This document shows positions 6,440-9,880 of a stretch of DNA of 9,880 nt, piece after piece; the stretch's first letter is position 1; every line of letters starts with the position of its first letter. The notes under the pieces are model-generated. The model saw only the letters and a list, made by a program, of their open reading frames with translations. It searched no databases and was not told the origin of the DNA. The position numbers and the translations under genes were made by a program. The stretch is from Burkholderiaceae bacterium (GTDB lineage: Bacteria > Pseudomonadota > Gammaproteobacteria > Burkholderiales > Burkholderiaceae_D): positions 1 to 9,880 of the forward strand of contig JAIELO010000009.1 in the NCBI GenBank assembly GCA_019752915.1. Reading direction: 5' to 3'.

Positions 6440-6709
6440 ATGGCGCAACTCATTTTCACGCAACAGCTGGCCCGTTTCTTCGCCGTGCCACAGGTGGACA
6501 GCACGGCGCTGGTGCTGCGCGCCGCGCTCGAGCAAGCCTTTGCCGGCCAGCCGCGCTTGCGTAGTTATGTGCTCGACGAGCAGGGCCATCTGCGCGCCAA
6601 TGTGGTGATTTTTGTCGATGGCCAGCGTACCCGCGAGCGGCAATTGCTGGACGATGCCCTGCGCGCCGATTCCAAGGTCTATATTCTGCAAGCCCTATCA
6701 GGAGGCTGA
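6440..6709 (+). CDS. MoaD/ThiS-family ubiquitin-like protein with C-terminal Gly-Gly
   Basis: An 89-residue protein of the MoaD/ThiS beta-grasp family. The sequence ends exactly at LQALSGG, the exposed diglycine that such carriers need for E1-type adenylation and thiocarboxylate formation, so no processing would be required. Other family-like parts are STALVLRAALEQAFAG (21-36, the helix), LRSYVLDEQGHLRANVVIFVDGQ (40-62, central strands) and the DALRADSKVYILQALSGG end, where MoaD proteins have their typical terminal strand. It is unlikely to be the molybdopterin-synthase subunit itself, because no moaE or other moa genes are adjacent and it is instead tightly paired with the propeller gene: one base separates the stop from the next ATG. 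GAGG at 6427-6430 precedes the ATG by 9 bases. The probable role is sulfur carrier or protein modifier. Its target and activating enzyme are unknown. Confidence 0.88.
   Translation: MAQLIFTQQLARFFAVPQVDSTALVLRAALEQAFAGQPRLRSYVLDEQGHLRANVVIFVDGQRTRERQLLDDALRADSKVYILQALSGG
6700..6705 (+). promoter_or_regulatory. Ribosome binding site embedded in the diglycine codons
   Basis: The last codons of the MoaD-like gene, TCA GGA GGC TGA, contain AGGAGG (6700-6705), a perfect Shine-Dalgarno core placed 5 bases before the ATG at 6711. The same bases thus encode the functional Ser-Gly-Gly tail and start translation of the propeller. This also rules out the earlier in-frame ATG at 6612 as the propeller start. 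Confidence 0.85.
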
Positions 6710-6710
6710 T

Positions 6711-7799
6711 ATGTCCGACCACGCCTATCTGGCGACCCGAAAAGGTCTGTTCGAATTATCCCGCAGTGGCGACGCCTGGCAACTAGGTGAGCGGCATTTT
6801 CTCGGTGATCCCGTGTCGATGGTACTGGCGGATGGGCGCGATGGCAGCCTGTATGCAGCCTTGCACCTCGGGCATTTCGGGCCGAAGCTGCATTGCCGCC
6901 GCGCCGGCAGCGCGCACTGGACCGAGCTGGCCGTGCCAGCGTTTCCCGCCAAGCCTGCCGACTCGGAAGATCCGCTGGAGTGGAAGGTACAGCAGATCTG
7001 GTCGCTGGCCGCTGGTGGCGCTGACCAGCCCGGGGTGCTGTGGGCTGGCACCTTGCCCGGTGGTCTGTTCCGTTCCGCCGATTATGGCGAAAGCTGGCAG
7101 CTGGTGGACGCTTTGTGGCAGGTGCCAGAGCGCGCGCAATGGATGGGTGGTGGTTATGATGTACCGGGTATCCACAGCATCTGCGTCGATCCGCGCGACA
7201 GTAACGCGGTGCTGGTCGGGATTTCCTGCGGCGGCGCGTGGCTGACCACCGATGGCGGTGCCAGCTGGCAGTCACGCGCCGCAGGGATGCGCGCCGACTA
7301 TATGCCGCCCGAGCTGGCCGAGGTGCAGGCGGTGCAGGATCCGCACCGCATCGTGCGCTGCGCCGCCGAGCCGGACAAGTTATGGTGCCAGCATCACAAC
7401 GGCATCTGGCGCTCAGTGGACAATGGCGCGCACTGGCAGGAAGTGCGCCCTGCCAACGTTTCGAACTTCGGCTTTGTGACGGCGGTGCATCCGCACGATG
7501 GCGAGACAGCGTGGTTTGTACCGGCCAGTGCCGATAGCCAGCGTATCCCGCCGCAGGGCGCACTGGCGGTAAGCCGCACCAACGATGGCGGTCACAGTTT
7601 CACGGCCTGGCGCGGCGGTCTGCCGCAGCAGCATTGCTATGATCTGGTGTATCGCCATGGCCTCGCGGTCAGTGCTGATGGCCGCTTACTGCTGATGGGC
7701 TCGACCACGGGCGGGGTCTGGCTGTCGGAAGATGGTGGCGGACAGTGGCAGACCATTGCGCCCCATCTGCCGCCGGTGTACGCCGTCGGTTTCGCCTAG
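6711..7799 (+). CDS. Cytoplasmic BNR/Asp-box beta-propeller protein (sialidase-like fold)
   Basis: A 362-residue protein with five Asp-box motifs of the S/T-x-D-x-G-x-x-W/F type: SADYGESW (122-129), TTDGGASW (179-186), SVDNGAHW (235-242), TNDGGHSF (290-297) and SEDGGGQW (339-346). These mark successive blades of a beta-propeller. Databases often label such proteins exo-alpha-sialidase or glycosyl hydrolase. I see no arginine triad or N-terminal RIP motif that would support sialidase activity, and there is no signal peptide, so it should be cytoplasmic. Segments LWAGTLPGGLFRS (110-122), CQHHNGIWRS (226-235) and FGFVTAVHPHDGE (253-265) look like conserved family cores. Six cysteines (62, 158, 173, 217, 226, 309) are notable. 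It is translationally coupled to the MoaD-like gene and ends in an intrinsic terminator. A scaffold, or an enzyme that works with the ubiquitin-like partner, is a plausible inference. Confidence 0.87.
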   Translation: MSDHAYLATRKGLFELSRSGDAWQLGERHFLGDPVSMVLADGRDGSLYAALHLGHFGPKLHCRRAGSAHWTELAVPAFPAKPADSEDPLEWKVQQIWSLAAGGADQPGVLWAGTLPGGLFRSADYGESWQLVDALWQVPERAQWMGGGYDVPGIHSICVDPRDSNAVLVGISCGGAWLTTDGGASWQSRAAGMRADYMPPELAEVQAVQDPHRIVRCAAEPDKLWCQHHNGIWRSVDNGAHWQEVRPANVSNFGFVTAVHPHDGETAWFVPASADSQRIPPQGALAVSRTNDGGHSFTAWRGGLPQQHCYDLVYRHGLAVSADGRLLLMGSTTGGVWLSEDGGGQWQTIAPHLPPVYAVGFA

Positions 7800-7820
7800 C
7801 TGACGCTGGCCGATTTTTTT
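7793..7820 (+). terminator. Rho-independent terminator overlapping the propeller stop codon
   Basis: The bases CGCCTAGC (7793-7800) pair with GCTGGCCG (7805-7812) around a TGAC loop, with one G-T pair and one C-C mismatch. An A and seven Ts (7814-7820) follow. The stop codon TAG (7797-7799) lies within the left arm. Position and T-run make it the end of the MoaD-like/propeller transcript. Confidence 0.7.
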
Positions 7821-7854
7821 CGTGCTGGCTGCAATATCTGCCGCCTTGCCACGT

Positions 7855-7893
7855 CTGCAGCAGGGTCGCCACTGTGTTGTGGCCCTGCTGTAG
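7855..7893. repeat. Strong hairpin in the leader of the MBL hydrolase gene
   Basis: CTGCAGCAGGG (7855-7865) pairs with CCCTGCTGTAG (7883-7893) over 11 bp including one G-T pair. After a 3-base bulge, CCAC (7869-7872) pairs with GTGG (7879-7882), leaving a 6-base loop. It ends 11 bases before the ATG at 7905 and takes in the first two bases of the AGGG ribosome site (7892-7895). No T-run follows on either strand, so a simple terminator is unlikely. The remaining leader, 7821-7854, shows no convincing promoter. Confidence 0.55.
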
Positions 7894-7904
7894 GGTTGCT
7901 GAAT

Positions 7905-8984
7905 ATGAACTATCCATCCGTGATCGCCGAAGACGCTGTCAACAGTTTCGATAACTGGGGCACGGCTAGCCAGCCGCGCCGCCACAAGGGCCAGTTCCGC
8001 AATCCTGTGGCCATGCACAAAATGGGCTTGAAAAAGACGCTGGGGCTGATGCTGCGCTTTATGTTCGACAAGCCGCGCAATACCGTGCCACGTCTGCCCA
8101 TTCCCGTTCACGCGATCACCCGGCAGCAGTTGCTGGCGGCGCCCGATCGCAGCCTGTTCCGGCTGGGCCATTCCACCATGCTGCTGAAACTGAATGGCCA
8201 TTTCTGGCTGACCGATCCCGTGTTTTCCCAGCGCGCTTCGCCGTTCCAGTGGATGGGGCCGCAGCGCTTTCACGCCCCGCCCATCAGCATTGCCGACTTA
8301 CCGCCGATCAAGGGCGTGATTCTGTCGCACGACCATTATGACCATCTCGATCAGGCCGCCGTGCGCCAGCTGGCGCCCAAGGTCGAGCATTTCATCACCC
8401 CGCTGGGGGTGGGCGAGCGCCTGATCGCCTGGGGCGTGGCGCCGGCCAAGGTACAGCAACTGGGCTGGTGGCAAACCACGGTGGTGGACGGGGTCAAACT
8501 GGTGGCGACCCCGGCGCAGCACTTTTCCGGGCGTGGCCTGCACGACCGCAATCGCACACTGTGGGCTTCGTTCGTGATTGAGGATCGGGATGTACGGCTA
8601 TTTTTCAGCGGAGATAGCGGCTATTTCGACGGCTTTAAGGAAATTGGCCGGCACTATGGGCCGTTTGACCTGACCATGGTGGAAACCGGCGCCTACGATC
8701 CGCAATGGCCGGATGTGCATATGCAGCCCGCCGAATCGCTGCAGGCACACCGCGATTTACGGGGGCGGGTGATGTTGCCGATTCATAACGGCACCTTTGA
8801 TCTGGCGCTGCACGCCTGGCATGATCCGTTCGACCAGATCACGGCACTGGCGGCGATCCACGGGGTGACGCTGGCAACGCCGGCGATCGGTCAGTGTCTT
8901 GATATGGTCCAGCCCGCAACGGGCGTCGCGTGGTGGGAAGCGGTCAAGTTACAGGAGTTGGACGCACAGCCCGCCACGGTCTAG
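7905..8984 (+). CDS. MBL-fold metal-dependent hydrolase, UlaG/NAPE-PLD type
   Basis: A 359-residue metallo-beta-lactamase-fold enzyme. The metal-binding signature SHDHYDHLD gives His142, His144, Asp146 and His147. Further ligands are likely His206 (ATPAQHFSGRG), Asp237 (FFSGDSGYF) and His294 (LPIHNGTFDL), so a complete dinuclear site is present. The N-terminal GHSTMLL (residues 89-95) and LTDPVFSQRASP (102-113) are typical of the COG2220 group, which includes UlaG lactonase, NAPE-hydrolysing phospholipase D and RomA-like proteins. There is no signal peptide, so it should be cytoplasmic or membrane-associated. Substrate specificity cannot be assigned. A phosphodiester bond in a phospholipid or a lactone are family-based options. 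The ATG at 7905 is preferred over the TTG at 7896 because AGGG (7892-7895) is 9 bases from it and abuts the TTG. It is separated from the propeller gene by a terminator, and its stop codon interlocks with that of the convergent gene. Confidence 0.9.
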   Translation: MNYPSVIAEDAVNSFDNWGTASQPRRHKGQFRNPVAMHKMGLKKTLGLMLRFMFDKPRNTVPRLPIPVHAITRQQLLAAPDRSLFRLGHSTMLLKLNGHFWLTDPVFSQRASPFQWMGPQRFHAPPISIADLPPIKGVILSHDHYDHLDQAAVRQLAPKVEHFITPLGVGERLIAWGVAPAKVQQLGWWQTTVVDGVKLVATPAQHFSGRGLHDRNRTLWASFVIEDRDVRLFFSGDSGYFDGFKEIGRHYGPFDLTMVETGAYDPQWPDVHMQPAESLQAHRDLRGRVMLPIHNGTFDLALHAWHDPFDQITALAAIHGVTLATPAIGQCLDMVQPATGVAWWEAVKLQELDAQPATV

Positions 8985-9322
8985 GCGGTGATGTTGATCA
9001 GCTTGCCGATGGTCTGACCTTGCGCATTCACCTGAGCCTGCGGCTTAGGGCTGAGTTCGGCCGGTAATATCTGTTCGGCGCGGGCCGGTTTTTCGATGGC
9101 CGGGGTCAGATCCGGTGCGGGCGTCGCTGTCAGCGGCGGTGCGGAAGCCTTTGCACTCTGGCGCTGGGTATCGCTGAGGGTTTGTTTGTCGGCGGCTAGT
9201 TGCTGACGGCTTTGTTCGAGGCGGCTGGCATCCTGATTGACGCGTGTCTGACCCTGTTGCACCAGCCTTTCGGCCTGTGCAATCGATGCCTGCAGCGCAT
9301 TGACGGATGAGACGCTAGCCAC
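8981..9322 (-). CDS. Hypothetical 113-aa coiled-coil protein with proline-rich linker
   Basis: I do not recognise a named family. Residues 4-57 are rich in Ala, Gln, Arg and Leu with heptad-like spacing (ALQASIAQAERLVQQGQTRV onward) and probably form a coiled coil. Residues 59-96 are Pro/Ala/Thr-rich and look disordered. The last part, QVNAQGQTIGKLINITA, forms a short distinctive tail. There is no signal peptide and no cysteine. The start is GTG at 9322: CAGGGG, read on the minus strand (cccc at 9330-9333), lies 7 bases upstream, and no in-frame ATG is well placed. The stop TAG occupies 8983-8981 and shares bases with the TAG of the convergent hydrolase gene. The gene follows a PEP-CTERM gene on the same strand but is separated from it by a terminator-like hairpin. 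A surface or flagellar accessory role would be guesswork. Confidence 0.7.
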   Translation of the reverse strand: MASVSSVNALQASIAQAERLVQQGQTRVNQDASRLEQSRQQLAADKQTLSDTQRQSAKASAPPLTATPAPDLTPAIEKPARAEQILPAELSPKPQAQVNAQGQTIGKLINITA

Positions 9323-9337
9323 GATGTTACCCCTGAG

Positions 9338-9377
9338 TAAAAATTCTGGACATGGCGGGTCAGAATCGCGATGTCCA
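9338..9377 (-). terminator. Probable intrinsic terminator after the PEP-CTERM gene
   Basis: TGGACAT (9347-9353) and ATGTCCA (9371-9377) pair perfectly. After one G-G mismatch, GCG (9355-9357) and CGC (9367-9369) extend the stem, leaving a 9-base loop. Read on the minus strand, the stem is followed within three bases by a T5 run (9339-9343). It lies about 70 bases beyond the PEP-CTERM stop codon and just upstream of the coiled-coil gene. Confidence 0.55.
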
Positions 9378-9424
9378 CGATCTCTTCAAGAGTAGGCCAG
9401 AAACCCGGAAAAGGCAAGACTGAC

Positions 9425-9445
9425 CCATTCCGGGGGGAGGAATGG
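9425..9445. repeat. Perfect 7-bp hairpin directly after the PEP-CTERM stop codon
   Basis: CCATTCC (9425-9431) and GGAATGG (9439-9445) flank a 7-base loop GGGGGGA. It begins one base after the stop codon of the minus-strand gene. No T-run follows on the minus strand, so by itself it is not a full terminator. It may protect the mRNA 3' end or act in tandem with the hairpin at 9347-9377. Confidence 0.45.
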
Positions 9446-9446
9446 C

Positions 9447-9880
9447 TTATTGGAAGAGCTGCGAGGCGCGACGACGGCTGGCACCGCCGACCAGCAGCAG
9501 ACCACCGAGCAACATCAGATAGGTGGCTGGTTCTGGCACGGCCAGGGCCGGAATCAGATGGGCGCCGACCAACTGGGTGCTGGTGTTGGAATGCTGGGTG
9601 GTAGTGCTGCTGACACCGTAGTAGTTGGTGTAGAGATTCAAGCCGAAGGCGCCCAGCGATACGTCGTTGCCGGCATACACCAGGGCATCAAAGCTCAGGC
9701 TGCTATTCGCCGCCAGGGTGAAGGAACCGGAATAGGCGCTGCTATCGTAGGAATTGGTTGCGGAATAGTTTGAAGTACCGAGGGCTGCCAGTGCTGCGCC
9801 ACCGGTACTGAAATAAAAGGATGGCAAGGCTGGTGCCGCCCACCCAAAAGGCGTGACTTGCGGCATATAGTTGCCATAAG
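9447..9880 (-). CDS. PEP-CTERM sorting-domain protein, 5' end outside the window
   Basis: The reading frame is open to the right edge, so the true start is probably beyond 9880. The first internal ATG is at 9866, but it has no N-terminal signal sequence. The visible residues are Ser/Thr/Tyr/Asn/Ala-rich and fit an exported beta-rich protein (for example SYDSSAYSGSFTLAANSS). The C-terminus carries a full PEP-CTERM signal: VPEPATYLMLL, a hydrophobic stretch ending GGLLLVGGAS, then RRR and a short tail. Proteins with this signal are expected to be processed by an exosortase in the inner membrane and are often linked to exopolysaccharide or biofilm export. No exosortase gene is in the window. It ends in TAA at 9449-9447, followed by two hairpins. 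The function of the mature protein is unknown. Confidence 0.85.
   Translation of the reverse strand, partial: YGNYMPQVTPFGWAAPALPSFYFSTGGAALAALGTSNYSATNSYDSSAYSGSFTLAANSSLSFDALVYAGNDVSLGAFGLNLYTNYYGVSSTTTQHSNTSTQLVGAHLIPALAVPEPATYLMLLGGLLLVGGASRRRASQLFQ

Noticed and set aside
6352..6504. Longer versions of the 105-aa minus-strand protein
   Set aside because: They would cross the divergent promoter and overlap the MoaD-like coding region, while the strong AAAGGAG site favours the start at 6351.
6679..7563. A 294-codon minus-strand open frame opposite the propeller gene
   Set aside because: It is Arg/Ala/Pro/Cys-rich low-complexity translation lying entirely opposite a well-supported gene.
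6711..7799. Sialidase or glycosyl hydrolase activity for the propeller
   Set aside because: Asp boxes show the fold only. I found no RIP motif or arginine triad and no export signal, so an enzyme name would be unsupported.
1..9880. Mobile elements, CRISPR, tRNA or phage defence genes
   Set aside because: No transposase, integrase, direct-repeat array, tRNA-like cloverleaf or nuclease/toxin motif was seen, and codon use is uniform throughout.

Overview
The window is GC-rich and gene-dense, from a Gram-negative bacterium that is probably a betaproteobacterium. The pointers are an Aer-type aerotaxis receptor, a C-terminal PEP-CTERM sorting signal, strong purine-rich Shine-Dalgarno sites and very short or overlapping gene junctions. 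A Neisseriales-like host (Chromobacteriaceae or Chitinibacteraceae type) is my best guess, but this is inference and no rRNA or marker gene is present. I see no mobile element, tRNA, rRNA or CRISPR array.

Layout. Bases 1-2340 (+) are the 3' end of an ABC uptake operon of the nucleoside (BmpA/NupNOPQ) type: the end of a double ATPase, then two BPD_transp_2 permeases, each overlapping its predecessor. Bases 2500-4155 (+) encode an Aer-like PAS/HAMP chemoreceptor. Bases 4203-4496 (+) encode a small plant-type [2Fe-2S] ferredoxin. Its 3' end overlaps by 10 bp, tail to tail, a minus-strand gene (4487-5962) for a probably secreted protein with RTX-like glycine/aspartate repeats and a DUF4214 tail. 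Upstream of that gene on the same strand is a 105-aa protein of unknown function (6034-6351).

From an 88-bp divergent promoter region carrying a perfect 7-3-7 palindrome, a two-gene unit runs rightwards (6440-7799): a stand-alone MoaD/ThiS-like ubiquitin-fold protein ending in Gly-Gly, then a cytoplasmic BNR/Asp-box beta-propeller. The codons for the terminal Ser-Gly-Gly are also the Shine-Dalgarno sequence of the propeller gene. The unit ends at an intrinsic terminator overlapping the propeller stop codon. I consider this pair the best candidate for an uncharacterised system: the protein fold and end chemistry suggest sulfur transfer or protein conjugation, but no activating enzyme is in the window.

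Bases 7905-8984 (+) encode an MBL-fold hydrolase of the UlaG/NAPE-PLD type, preceded by a strong hairpin. Its stop codon shares the four bases CTAG with the stop of a convergent 113-aa coiled-coil protein (8981-9322, minus, GTG start). The right edge (9447-9880, minus) is the 3' part of a PEP-CTERM exported protein, followed by an intrinsic terminator at 9338-9377.
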